Below the pieces are notes generated by a model. That model was not told the origin of the DNA, searched no databases, and worked only from the letters and a program-made list of their open reading frames with translations. Below, piece after piece: positions 29,992-36,967 of a stretch of DNA of 64,000 nucleotides. The stretch comes from a virus. Position 1 is the stretch's first letter. Each line of letters opens with the position of its first letter. Location: the IMG/VR virus record IMGVR_UViG_3300046002_005654, positions 31,511-95,510 of that record; one strand, 5' to 3'. Position numbers and translations under genes: made by a program.

Positions 29992-30239
29992 AATTTATAA
30001 TGTTCTTGATAATAATTATCAACATTAACTTCTTCAATTTCATCAATTCTTAATGATACTATATCATTATTATCTTGAATAAATTTAAAATTTTTTGGAA
30101 AAGAACTATTATTTTCTAACATAAATATAAAATCATTTATATTTTGATCTATAATCTTATATGTATTATCTATCCATAATATTCTTCCACCTGGATATTT
30201 TAATCTTCCTCTGCATTTTATAAATTCTATTTTATTCAT
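29988..30239 (-). CDS. Small protein, unknown
   Basis: 83 residues, overlapping the chaperonin start by 4 nt and the upstream gene by 8 nt. Basic N-terminus (FIKCRGRLKYPGGRILW) and acidic C-terminus. Co-translation with the chaperonin is likely. No domain recognised. Confidence 0.5.
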   Translation of the reverse strand: MNKIEFIKCRGRLKYPGGRILWIDNTYKIIDQNINDFIFMLENNSSFPKNFKFIQDNNDIVSLRIDEIEEVNVDNYYQEHYKL

Positions 30240-30798
30240 AACTTAATCCGTCTTCAAATGCGTTAAGCGTTCTACTCCCTTTATTCCTTCCATCCATTTC
30301 TTTTTGCTCTGTTAAAACTTCCTTATAAGCAGCTTTAAGATTACGCATAATATCTGGTATTCCTTTATTAGCAGCTACAATCATTGGAAGTGTAGTTACA
30401 GTTCCGCCACTGCTAGTTCTTTCATCAAGTAATTCATTTGTTTTTAGAAGGTAATCTGATATATCATCAGCCGACTTTAATGAACTCTTATATAGTTTAG
30501 CGATTGGACTTATAGACATCTTTTCGTAAAACTTAATAGCTTCACTAATAACAGTATCTATTTTCCAATCAGAATCTAAACCAATATCTTTTATTATTTC
30601 ATTACGTCTAATTTCATTATTAGTCATATCTACATAGTCAGATCTAATATCTGAGTAATAATATATAAATAACATCTCTTTAAATGCAGTTTCTTTTTGT
30701 CTAGATTTATCTCTTTTAAGTATTGCCTTAAATGGCAAAACGCCCCAAGCTTCTTCTGAAACCTGGAGCGAGAAATCTACCATTGTAAATAATTTCAT
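30232..30798 (-). CDS. Helical protein, unknown, in chaperonin-terminase operon
   Basis: 188 residues, mostly helical. The start FTMVDFSLQVSEEAWGVLPFK and the region TNELLDERTSSGGTVTTLPMIV look globular, and the end (KEVLTEQKEMDGRN) is charged. Gene order just ahead of terminase would suit a small terminase subunit or assembly factor, but I see no helix-turn-helix or other proof. Confidence 0.5.
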   Translation of the reverse strand: MKLFTMVDFSLQVSEEAWGVLPFKAILKRDKSRQKETAFKEMLFIYYYSDIRSDYVDMTNNEIRRNEIIKDIGLDSDWKIDTVISEAIKFYEKMSISPIAKLYKSSLKSADDISDYLLKTNELLDERTSSGGTVTTLPMIVAANKGIPDIMRNLKAAYKEVLTEQKEMDGRNKGSRTLNAFEDGLSYE

Positions 30799-30986
30799 TA
30801 TTTTTTGAGCATAATAGGCTCCGCCTCTACAACTTCTGGTTCTTTTACTGGTTCAAAATGAGCCTTTAAAAGATCTAATGCCTGACTAACTACGGCTGAG
30901 TCTTTCAGTCCAAACGCACCTTTTGTTGATGCCATATTTAATGCTTGTTCTATTACGCTTACTACTTGTGTCATGTTTGTTTCCAT
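30798..30986 (-). CDS. Small protein, unknown
   Basis: 62 residues with an amphipathic helix (VVSVIEQALNMAS) and a Pro/Glu-rich C-terminus (EPVKEPEVVEAEP). It shares single-base overlaps with both neighbours, including the GroES-like gene. Confidence 0.5.
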   Translation of the reverse strand: METNMTQVVSVIEQALNMASTKGAFGLKDSAVVSQALDLLKAHFEPVKEPEVVEAEPIMLKK

Positions 30987-31345
30987 TACTTTAAAAATTT
31001 TGCTTTAATAAATCTATCTTCAATTATTGCGAAAGTATTTAGACCTACTTGAATAGGGTCTATCTTAACTTGTTCTCTTACTTCGTAAGCATTATTTGAT
31101 TCTGTTTTAACAGGAACCATCATTTTTTCTATATCTATAAGTACTTCATCTCCAGCGGAAACGGTTATGTCTCTAAAATTTATTGTTCCGGCAACTATAA
31201 ACTGCCTGTCTGATAGTACATTTTCTGATAATACTAATTCACCATCTTCCTCTAAGTTATTTAAAGTAATAATTACTTTATTAAATAACGGTTGTAACGG
31301 AAAATCAATTATAACCTCTCCAACCTCTTCTTTACTCAATCTCAT
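30986..31345 (-). CDS. GroES-like co-chaperonin
   Basis: 119 residues. The core follows the GroES pattern: PLFNKVIITLNN (GroES PLHDRVIVK), ELVLSENVLSDRQFIVAGTI (GIVL...GEVLAVG) and VSAGDEVLIDIEKMMVPV (VKVGDIVIF), ending IIEDRFIKAKF. The segment in the mobile-loop position is short, so its contact with the chaperonin may differ. It lies four genes upstream of the GroEL-like gene on the same transcript. Confidence 0.75.
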   Translation of the reverse strand: MRLSKEEVGEVIIDFPLQPLFNKVIITLNNLEEDGELVLSENVLSDRQFIVAGTINFRDITVSAGDEVLIDIEKMMVPVKTESNNAYEVREQVKIDPIQVGLNTFAIIEDRFIKAKFLK

Positions 31346-31640
31346 TCTTGTTTTGTTTTAAATTATGGTATTCTTTTAATTTATCTTTTTGTTTTAAAAG
31401 CTTTTTATATACATTGTATGTTGTATATAGTTTTCCTAGATGTGCAAATATAAAATTAGTTTTTAATTTATTAAATTCAACTTCATTTTCTATTCCATCT
31501 AACTCAATACTCACTATAGTTTCTCTTGCAAATCTATATGGTGAGTTTACTATTTTATTTATAACACTGTCTTGTAGATGATGTTTTAAACCAATTTTAT
31601 GCATTAATAGTTTAACCTTATCACTATCTACTTTATTCAT
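31332..31640 (-). CDS. Small protein, unknown
   Basis: 102 residues. An N-terminal helix (DSDKVKLLMHKIGLKHHLQDSVI) is followed by a beta stretch and a Lys-rich coiled-coil C-terminus. It overlaps the GroES-like gene by 14 nt. No recognised domain. Confidence 0.5.
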   Translation of the reverse strand: MNKVDSDKVKLLMHKIGLKHHLQDSVINKIVNSPYRFARETIVSIELDGIENEVEFNKLKTNFIFAHLGKLYTTYNVYKKLLKQKDKLKEYHNLKQNKNEIE

Positions 31641-32031
31641 TATCTACTATATTAAAATTAAATATAATTTTAAAGCTCTTACAATTATTTGTTAATTCAG
31701 GAATAAACTTACTAGCTATCTCGCCTTCAATAATAATATTCTTTTTTCTAAGAGTTGTTAGTATGTTGTGAAGACCATTGCTATTCATTTTCTTTCCTTC
31801 AAATAAAGGATCGTCCATTATTTTTATCTTAGTATCATAATCAAATACAACCTTCCATAATATTTTATTATTAGTTATTTCTTTTTTGTATTTATAATGA
31901 TAATATAAAAGTAATGACAATACTTGTTGCTGTTGATTATTAAGTCCGTGAAAGCTGCTTGTGACATCTAACCATTTAAGAAATAAATCTTTTAACTTAA
32001 CATTTAAATTAGCTTCTTTAACATTAATCAT
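31633..32031 (-). CDS. Winged-helix-like protein, unknown
   Basis: 132 residues from MINVKEANLNVKLKDL. An upstream frame exists, but this ATG overlaps the preceding stop (ATGATTAA), the usual coupling here. A helix rich in Gln/Leu (LNNQQQQVLSLLLYYHYKYK) and a later helix-turn-strand (GLHNILTTLRKKNIIIEGE) look like a winged-helix DNA-binding fold. A regulatory role in the middle/late block is possible. Confidence 0.5.
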   Translation of the reverse strand: MINVKEANLNVKLKDLFLKWLDVTSSFHGLNNQQQQVLSLLLYYHYKYKKEITNNKILWKVVFDYDTKIKIMDDPLFEGKKMNSNGLHNILTTLRKKNIIIEGEIASKFIPELTNNCKSFKIIFNFNIVDNE

Positions 32032-32344
32032 TTTTTCTTTTTTGTACGTAATCATTGTATTCATATATGTTTTTAAAATCTCGTAAATCATTTACTGATC
32101 CACATCTAAAACATACATTATTGTCAATATCATCTACTACAATATGTAAACTATTACAGTGCCTACAAGCCACTACAGGCTCACTATCGTAGTCTCTTAA
32201 TTTATTCTCCTTAATCTCCCTAATTTTGTTGTCTAAGTCTTTAATATATTCTGTATCAAATACCGGAAAGGGAGATAATACATTATAGTAGTGAAGGTGT
32301 TTAGATAGCGCTATCAGGTATTCTGTTACCTTCTTGCTTTCCAT
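32024..32344 (-). CDS. Zinc-ribbon protein
   Basis: 106 residues. Two knuckles, CRHCNSLH and CFRCGSVND (about residues 60-85), 15 residues apart, form a zinc ribbon. The N-terminus is helical. Zinc-ribbon proteins of this size often bind DNA or RNA; the target is unknown. Confidence 0.6.
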   Translation of the reverse strand: MESKKVTEYLIALSKHLHYYNVLSPFPVFDTEYIKDLDNKIREIKENKLRDYDSEPVVACRHCNSLHIVVDDIDNNVCFRCGSVNDLRDFKNIYEYNDYVQKRKND

Positions 32345-32552
32345 TTGTTATTTTAATTTTAGCTGACCATAAGTCATTGTTATTATTATCTAATATTATT
32401 TTATAAGAGTAGTTTGAATATGATCTTCTAAACGTTTCCATATTTATTATAAACCTATCTACCTTATCCAATATTTCTTTTATTCCAGTTGCTGGTATTT
32501 CGTATGTGTTATTCAATTCTATTATCTTTTTTATATTGTTCCCATTTATCAT
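32301..32552 (-). CDS. Small protein, unknown
   Basis: 83 residues overlapping both neighbours by 44 nt in different frames. The overlap lowers confidence, but a later start (Met38) would remove most of the protein. It is helical with an Asn-rich C-terminal half. Confidence 0.4.
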   Translation of the reverse strand: MINGNNIKKIIELNNTYEIPATGIKEILDKVDRFIINMETFRRSYSNYSYKIILDNNNNDLWSAKIKITNGKQEGNRIPDSAI

Positions 32553-32802
32553 CTTCCATTAAATCAGGAAATCTTTCTCCTTTATTACAACTCTTTGTTG
32601 TAAAGAATCTTCCTGGAAGACTACACCCGCAATGCCTGCACGCACCAGCTTTAACACAATCATCTTTACATTTAAAATGCCTAAATGCTATTTGTTCTTT
32701 AAATGATTCTGAAACAAGTCCTGCCTTATCTAGTATCATATTAGCATTACCTGATATATAATTATATATATTACTTAATGTTATCTCGTGCTTCATTTTC
32801 AT
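32509..32802 (-). CDS. Small Cys-rich, zinc-binding-type protein
   Basis: About 97 residues; ATGs at 32802 and 32796 (MKHEITLS) are alternatives. Cysteines and His in FKCKDDCVKAGACRHCGC and KSCNKG suggest a zinc site in the middle. Unknown role. Confidence 0.5.
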   Translation of the reverse strand: MKMKHEITLSNIYNYISGNANMILDKAGLVSESFKEQIAFRHFKCKDDCVKAGACRHCGCSLPGRFFTTKSCNKGERFPDLMEDDKWEQYKKDNRIE

Positions 32803-33004
32803 CTGTATATATTTCTTTTAACATATTTTTTATAATCTTAGGAGACGAATCAAAAGTAATATACTCAAACACATCTTCTCCTAAATCTTTTCTTTCTTTA
32901 AAACATCCTGAATATATATGATACACTTCAGTTCCTTCTGTATTTAAATGAACGCATGAACTTATATCCATCATTCCTAATTCACTATTCAGCTTTACTA
33001 ACAT
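32771..33004 (-). CDS. Small protein, unknown
   Basis: About 77 residues from MLVKLNSELGMMD; 33010 is an alternative start. Beta-rich first half with Cys and His, acidic helical C-terminus. Overlaps both neighbours slightly. Confidence 0.45.
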   Translation of the reverse strand: MLVKLNSELGMMDISSCVHLNTEGTEVYHIYSGCFKERKDLGEDVFEYITFDSSPKIIKNMLKEIYTDENEARDNIK

Positions 33005-33254
33005 TTCCAAGTTCTTCTTTATAATTTAATTTTCCTAGCAATACAAACTTCTCCATATTGTCAAGATCTCTACCCAACAGAGGAGTTACATATTCTTGTA
33101 GATTATCCTCTGTAAAAATAACATCTAGTTTTCTTAATTCAGATGCTATTAATTCCATATTATCAAGTCCTTTATAAAACTCTTTTAGATGTTGTTTAAC
33201 TTTCTTCTTCTCTTGAAGTTTAAACTTTCTTTGTGAACTTTTGTATGATTCCAT
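32985..33254 (-). CDS. Small charged helical protein
   Basis: 89 residues. The N-terminal 35 are very Lys/Gln-rich (KSSQRKFKLQEKKKVKQHLKE); the rest is acidic and helical. Its stop/start bases overlap those of the neighbour at 33254. Confidence 0.5.
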   Translation of the reverse strand: MESYKSSQRKFKLQEKKKVKQHLKEFYKGLDNMELIASELRKLDVIFTEDNLQEYVTPLLGRDLDNMEKFVLLGKLNYKEELGNVSKAE

Positions 33255-33526
33255 TATACTTTAAAAGTTTTATATTTAGACTCTCCAGACATTGCTAAAA
33301 GCTCCATATATCTATCAATACTTAATATCATGAAATCAGTTTTAAATTCAACGCTAGACGCTTCATTTAATGGATAGTCTTGTCTATATTTAACTAAATC
33401 TTTATGCCCTCTTAACGCATCGAACAATACTGTTCTTTGCACAAAACTAACATTCTCTTCATTTAATACACCATTCTTTGTAGGCATATCTAATACTGTT
33501 TCTTCCTGTATTCTTAAGTCCTTCAT
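33254..33526 (-). CDS. Small protein, unknown
   Basis: 90 residues, mixed helix and strand, with TDFMILSIDRYMELLAMSGES near the end. Translationally linked to the previous gene by a one-base overlap. No recognised domain. Confidence 0.5.
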   Translation of the reverse strand: MKDLRIQEETVLDMPTKNGVLNEENVSFVQRTVLFDALRGHKDLVKYRQDYPLNEASSVEFKTDFMILSIDRYMELLAMSGESKYKTFKV

Positions 33527-33527
33527 A

Positions 33528-33794
33528 TTAATTATATCTTTTTATTATTACATCAGTATCTATTAAAACACTATTATCTGTAAGTACTAATCTTTCTCTT
33601 ACTTTAAAATTCTTATCTGCTACATATATCTGAACTATATTAGTATCTCTAGTATCTTTAAATATAGCTACATTAATATCTAATAATCTACTTCCGCTTC
33701 TATGCTTGTGAGTATAGTAGTGTTGCATATTTAGCAAATCTTTTTGATTTGAAATCAAATCTTGTCTTATTCTATTATAAATTATTTCTCCCAT
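33528..33794 (-). CDS. First gene of the middle minus-strand operon, unknown
   Basis: 88 residues, beta-rich in the second half (NIVQIYVADKNFKVRERLVLTDN). It starts 17 nt downstream of a TTAGGA-family promoter, so it heads the transcript leading to the chaperonin and terminase genes. Confidence 0.55.
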   Translation of the reverse strand: MGEIIYNRIRQDLISNQKDLLNMQHYYTHKHRSGSRLLDINVAIFKDTRDTNIVQIYVADKNFKVRERLVLTDNSVLIDTDVIIKRYN

Positions 33795-33810
33795 TATCTA
33801 TTTATTTATA

Positions 33811-33842
33811 CAAAGATACAAAATGTTTTTGACATATCCTAA
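33811..33842 (-). promoter_or_regulatory. TTAGGA-family promoter of the middle operon
   Basis: Minus strand: TTAGGATATGTCAAA (33828-33842), nine bases, then TATCTTTG (33811-33818). It heads the genes running from 33794 leftward. Confidence 0.8.
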
Positions 33843-33853
33843 TAAAATCGTAT

Positions 33854-34015
33854 TTATTTTTGAATAAATTTAGTTTTATTTAATTCTTCATCTTTTATCT
33901 TTCTTATTTGTTCTTCTAAATCCTGAACATAAGCATAGTTTTGAAGTCTAAATTGCTTTGCTTTTTCTATTGTTAATTTCTTTATCATAGATTCAGCTTC
34001 ATTATTATAACTCAT
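33854..34015 (-). CDS. Small helical protein
   Basis: 53 residues (MSYNNEAESMIKKLTIEKAK...), highly charged and helical. It overlaps the end of the next gene upstream by 11 nt and ends inside the AT-rich area just upstream of the 33.8-kb promoter. Its first four residues match those of the neighbour at 34005-34229, possibly a trace of duplication. Confidence 0.55.
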   Translation of the reverse strand: MSYNNEAESMIKKLTIEKAKQFRLQNYAYVQDLEEQIRKIKDEELNKTKFIQK

Positions 34016-34229
34016 TTTTTTTTGTTTTAGGAATGTATGTTCCTGTTTCGTCTAATATATATTTAGAGTATTCATCTGTATCAATCTTACCATCTGCAAA
34101 AAGAGTACTGATTATTGGTTGAAGAGATTCTGATAAATCAACTCTATTCTTATAGAGCATAGTTCTAAATTCATTCTCCTGTCTCCATCTATCAAAATCA
34201 ATCCAAGGATCTTTTCCGTTATAACTCAT
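34005..34229 (-). CDS. Small protein, unknown
   Basis: 74 residues (MSYNGKDPWIDFDRWRQENEF), Trp/Arg-rich at the N-terminus with acidic helices after it (FADGKIDTDEYSKYI, which looks like an EF-hand-like loop but lacks a full set of ligands). Confidence 0.5.
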   Translation of the reverse strand: MSYNGKDPWIDFDRWRQENEFRTMLYKNRVDLSESLQPIISTLFADGKIDTDEYSKYILDETGTYIPKTKKNEL

Positions 34230-34455
34230 TATATCTATTTAGAAGGAAATTTGTGTACGACCCATTATCAAAAACATCATTCATATCTATAAACATTTGT
34301 ACATCTATATGTGTACCATCTGCAAGATAAGCTATATACTTACATTGTTCCATCTTAGCAGCCCAGTCTTGAAAACCTACTGGATCTGTATCTCTTACTA
34401 TTGGTTCAGCTTTAAAGTAAGGTGCTGATTCGTTACATATTACTAATTGTGCCAT
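34219..34455 (-). CDS. Small protein, unknown
   Basis: 78 residues, mixed alpha/beta, with CNESAPYFKAEPIVRDTDPVG at the start. Overlaps the next gene by 11 nt. No recognised domain. Confidence 0.5.
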   Translation of the reverse strand: MAQLVICNESAPYFKAEPIVRDTDPVGFQDWAAKMEQCKYIAYLADGTHIDVQMFIDMNDVFDNGSYTNFLLNRYNEL

Positions 34456-34456
34456 A

Positions 34457-34639
34457 TTATTTTTCTTTTATACTAACGTGATTTAAGAATTGACATAAGG
34501 TCATTTTCTCGAAACGTTCTTTTAGTTTATATTCTAATGTTCCAGGTGTTGTAACTTTTTTTAAATACTCTTCTGCAGCGATATGCTGTTCTATATCTAA
34601 TACATTTTCATAAGGATTCATTCCTTTATATTCTTCCAT
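34457..34639 (-). CDS. Small helical protein
   Basis: 60 residues, helical and charged (NVLDIEQHIAAEEYLKK). One base separates it from both neighbours, so it is part of the same short operon. Confidence 0.5.
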   Translation of the reverse strand: MEEYKGMNPYENVLDIEQHIAAEEYLKKVTTPGTLEYKLKERFEKMTLCQFLNHVSIKEK

Positions 34640-34640
34640 G

Positions 34641-34847
34641 TTATTTATATTTTTTTATCCTATTAATAGAACTCATTGGATACCAATGGTCTTCTTTATA
34701 TTTATTATCTTCATCAAAACAAATAAATCTTACCATTTGACTTTCAAATATCATTTTAGCATTACCAACTAAAAAATAATCTGGACTATCATGAAATGTT
34801 ATTTCATAATCAAACTTCTTCATCATATTATCTACTGCTTTTCCCAT
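34641..34847 (-). CDS. First gene of a small early-type operon
   Basis: 68 residues with an N-terminal helix and a beta-rich body (DYEITFHDSPDYFLVGN). It starts 18 nt downstream of a TTAGGA-family promoter and heads four overlapping or adjacent small genes. Confidence 0.55.
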   Translation of the reverse strand: MGKAVDNMMKKFDYEITFHDSPDYFLVGNAKMIFESQMVRFICFDEDNKYKEDHWYPMSSINRIKKYK

Positions 34848-34864
34848 AACTTAATTTATTTATA

Positions 34865-34896
34865 CAAAGATAATAATAATATTTGACAATTCCTAA
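34865..34896 (-). promoter_or_regulatory. TTAGGA-family promoter
   Basis: Minus strand: TTAGGAATTGTCAAA (34882-34896), nine bases, then TATCTTTG (34865-34872). Drives the gene at 34641-34847. Confidence 0.8.
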
Positions 34897-34924
34897 TAAA
34901 AAGTGATTTATTTTCAATAAAAAG

Positions 34925-34964
34925 CAAAAAAAAACTCCATACATAGTTTTACTACATAGGAGTT
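34925..34964 (-). terminator. Terminator of a short minus-strand transcript
   Basis: AACTCC-ATACATAG (34933-34946) pairs with CTACATA-GGAGTT (34952-34964), followed on the minus strand by nine Ts. It ends a transcript that begins at the promoter at 35186-35217. Confidence 0.8.
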
Positions 34965-35011
34965 AGCTAATAACTATATATTCTATAGTTATAATAATTT
35001 ATCATTACTTA

Positions 35012-35149
35012 TTAAGCGTAGCGAGGTTTCCCAAAGAATCGTAATTCCTTAGAAAATCTTGGCTTACCAGTGTTATTGAAGTCGTCATACCTCGTAAAAC
35101 CCGTGATCTCCACATCTAATTGCCCATTAGTGTTATAGTGGAGCAACAA
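35012..35149 (-). CDS. Short gene with TTG start, or remnant
   Basis: 45 codons beginning TTG-TTG after AGGATA. The product contains GQLDVEITGFTRYDDF and ends FFGKPRYA; it is basic and reads like real protein. It sits between a TTAGGA-family promoter and a terminator, with no ATG in frame. A noncoding RNA with accidental coding potential or the 3' remnant of a longer gene are alternatives. Confidence 0.4.
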   Translation of the reverse strand: MLLHYNTNGQLDVEITGFTRYDDFNNTGKPRFSKELRFFGKPRYA

Positions 35150-35185
35150 TATCCTAAATAAGTTGCCTTTTATTTTACTGAGCTA

Positions 35186-35217
35186 CAAAGATACAACTAA
35201 TATTTGACATATCCTAA
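35186..35217 (-). promoter_or_regulatory. TTAGGA-family promoter of the short transcript
   Basis: Minus strand: TTAGGATATGTCAAA (35203-35217), nine bases, then TATCTTTG (35186-35193). The transcript would be about 250 nt and end at 34925. Confidence 0.8.
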
Positions 35218-35261
35218 TTTTTTAGTGATTATTTTCAAATATTTGTATTACGTAATAGCAC

Positions 35262-35837
35262 TTATATGATTTTATTGCTTTTTAATATGTTATCATTAGC
35301 CCATAAAGGTTGAAGATTTTTATAATTAAATAATTTTATTATATCTTCTTTAGTTTTTGCTGAACCTAATGGTATTATATGATCTATATGCCATTCTCCT
35401 TGATTATTCCAATTCATTCCATTAACAAATAGAGACTCTATATAATCGAATACTTCACTATAGGTTCCTTGTAACAATAATTCTGTTCCTCCGCTTTTTT
35501 GCCATCCCTTAGCCTTAAAAGCCTTTAACGTTCTTCTACGAAGATTTTCTTTCATTTTAAATATAGGATCAACAGCTTTTTTATTACTTTTCCACCTTCT
35601 TTTAGATTCTCTAACTTTTTCTCTGTTATTTTCTTTCCATATTTTTTTTGTTAAAGCTATAGATTCCTTATTATTTTCTATATATTTTTTTATTTTTTCT
35701 TTATTATTACAACTATATTCTTTAGACATTAAGGATTGACATTCTTTACAGTGAGGTTTTATTCCTAATTTTGTGTTCTTATCTTTATTAAATAAATCTA
35801 ATGATTTAATTTCATTACACTTAGTACATTTTTTCAT
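35262..35837 (-). CDS. HNH endonuclease with N-terminal zinc ribbon
   Basis: About 191 residues from MKKCTKCNEIKSLDLFNKD. The N-terminal CTKC...CKEC zinc ribbon is followed by a Lys/Arg-rich linker and a C-terminal HNH motif (WHIDHIIPLGSAK ... NYKNLQPLWANDN). This is the layout of free-standing homing-type HNH endonucleases found in phages. The frame extends to 35879, but those codons lie on or above the promoter box at 35855-35862; ATGs at 35846 and 35837 are the candidates. It sits alone next to the switch point, as mobile endonucleases often do. No intron is visible. Confidence 0.8.
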   Translation of the reverse strand: MKKCTKCNEIKSLDLFNKDKNTKLGIKPHCKECQSLMSKEYSCNNKEKIKKYIENNKESIALTKKIWKENNREKVRESKRRWKSNKKAVDPIFKMKENLRRRTLKAFKAKGWQKSGGTELLLQGTYSEVFDYIESLFVNGMNWNNQGEWHIDHIIPLGSAKTKEDIIKLFNYKNLQPLWANDNILKSNKII

Positions 35838-35854
35838 GTTAAACATATTTAATA

Positions 35855-35886
35855 CAAATATACGAAATATATTTAACATATCCTAA
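35855..35886 (-). promoter_or_regulatory. TTAGGA-family promoter of the HNH gene
   Basis: Minus strand: TTAGGATATGTTAAA (35872-35886), nine bases, then TATATTTG (35855-35862). The predicted RNA start is only about 0-10 nt before the start codon, so the message may be nearly leaderless. Confidence 0.75.
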
Positions 35887-35930
35887 TTTTTTTTAATATT
35901 TTTTTTTAAAAATTTTTAACTTTTATTAAT

Positions 35931-36010
35931 GTATGCGTGGACTAAGGCCAACTCATACCCCGACTTCTTCAAAATTTTGGGATATACCCGTACCGCTTGG
36001 TATGGAGTTG
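35931..36010 (+). promoter_or_regulatory. Structured leader with two alternative hairpins before the 36-kb gene
   Basis: CAACTCATACC (35949-35959) can pair with GGTAT-G-GAGTTG (35999-36010), while its CATAC part (35954-35958) can instead pair with the upstream GTATG (35931-35935). GGG-ATATA-CCC (35979-35989) forms an inner hairpin. Two exclusive folds upstream of a gene suggest an attenuator-like or otherwise regulated leader. The rest of 35880-36044 is AT-rich divergent-promoter DNA. Confidence 0.4.
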
Positions 36011-36044
36011 TCTCAATAGATGTCTAATCAGATGATACGTAGCT

Positions 36045-36545
36045 ATGAATCAGCACTATCATCACAATACTCTAAACGTTATGAACGCTAAAAGATTTTC
36101 AAAAGACGACCAAACTGTATGGTCAAAAGACGCTATCGTTAATGGTGAACCAAGAACAGTAGTTTCTGCTTGCGTTGAGGTTATTGATGAAGTCTTGAAC
36201 CCTGTTACATTATTTGTTACAGAGGAAAAGTCTATGGTATGGATTAAAGGTAACTCTGAAGAGTTGGTTGATAAAACTATTAACTCTGTTATTAAACAGA
36301 TTAATAGTGGTGCAATCAAACCTTACAGAGCTTTCTCTGAAACTCCATTCTATGACGGACAAGACGAAGATATCAATCCTACTACTGAAGTGGCTTTAGG
36401 TCGTTTTAGCCAAGTAAGATTGTGTCCTGCGGATAAACACGCAAGTCTTCATCGTCAATTCATTGTATTGCCATCAATCTCTACAGGAAGTGGTCAACCA
36501 CAACCTGAACTAAAGATTGTTGAAAATGCAGGTACTGAAAAGTAA
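36045..36545 (+). CDS. First gene of the plus-strand block, unknown
   Basis: 166 codons; the ATG at 36081 (MNAKRFSKDDQTVWSKDA) is an equally good start. Mixed alpha/beta protein with DEVLNPVTLFVTEEKSMVWIKG and a flexible C-terminus (STGSGQPQPELK). Its codons use more C and G than those of its neighbours, like the capsid gene, which hints at strong expression. It has a structured leader and its own terminator, so it is a single-gene unit. No known domain recognised. Confidence 0.6.
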   Translation: MNQHYHHNTLNVMNAKRFSKDDQTVWSKDAIVNGEPRTVVSACVEVIDEVLNPVTLFVTEEKSMVWIKGNSEELVDKTINSVIKQINSGAIKPYRAFSETPFYDGQDEDINPTTEVALGRFSQVRLCPADKHASLHRQFIVLPSISTGSGQPQPELKIVENAGTEK

Positions 36546-36550
36546 TTAGA

Positions 36551-36615
36551 CACATAGTGGTATCTTAAGATACACATTTCGGACATACTGCGTTAAATCG
36601 CGCTTGTACTATGTG
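36551..36615 (+). other. Branched inverted-repeat structure in the 3' region
   Basis: CACATAGT (36551-36558) and ACTATGTG (36608-36615) close a loop holding the perfect palindrome GTATCTTAAGATAC (36560-36573) and GCG-TTAAAT-CGC. This is a likely three-way RNA junction placed between the stop codon and the terminator. Confidence 0.5.
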
Positions 36616-36618
36616 AAC

Positions 36619-36650
36619 AAACCCTTATAGAAATATAGGGGTTTTCTTTT
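36619..36650 (+). terminator. Terminator of the 36-kb gene
   Basis: AAACCC-TTATA pairs with TATA-GGGGTTT across a short loop, followed by TTCTTTTT on the plus strand. Confidence 0.8.
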
Positions 36651-36667
36651 TAACTTCACCCAACAAA

Positions 36668-36860
36668 TAGAGCTCGCTTATTGCACAACAGAAGTAATTC
36701 GTGTCTTTAGCAACTTATAGAACTCGTGTCCTGCTTATTGTAGTAGAGCTCGTTAACTGCCAGCGTTGTAGCTCTCGATAAGTTAGCAACATAGGTCTTT
36801 TTTTTACAACAGATAAGCCATCTATCTACATTAGCCAGAGGATATTATCTTTTTATCTGT
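36668..36860 (+). other. Gene-free structured stretch with repeated AGAGCTCG-like words
   Basis: Four similar words (AGAGCTCG, AGAACTCG, AGAGCTCG, TAGCTCTCG) and two copies of GCTTATTG occur between 36668 and 36778. AACTTAT (36712-36718) pairs with ATAAGTT (36778-36784) around a nested AGAGC/GCTCT stem, followed by a T9 run (36798-36806). A further stem ACAGATAA (36810-36817)/TTATCTGT (36853-36860) follows. Possibly a small RNA; I see no reading frame. Confidence 0.35.
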
Positions 36861-36967
36861 AGTCAATGTGTGTTTGATGATGATTGATTGACTATACCCT
36901 TACACACATATCCAACAATTCAACAACTAATATCACAACAACAACTATAATTATACTATAGCATTTT

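Noticed and set aside
34980-35200. tRNA on the minus strand near the short transcript
   Set aside because: The words GTAGCTCAGT and GGGTTTTACG recall tRNA parts, but no acceptor or T-arm pairing can be drawn.
35838-35879. Longer start for the HNH endonuclease
   Set aside because: It overlaps the -7 promoter box, so those codons are unlikely to be in the message.
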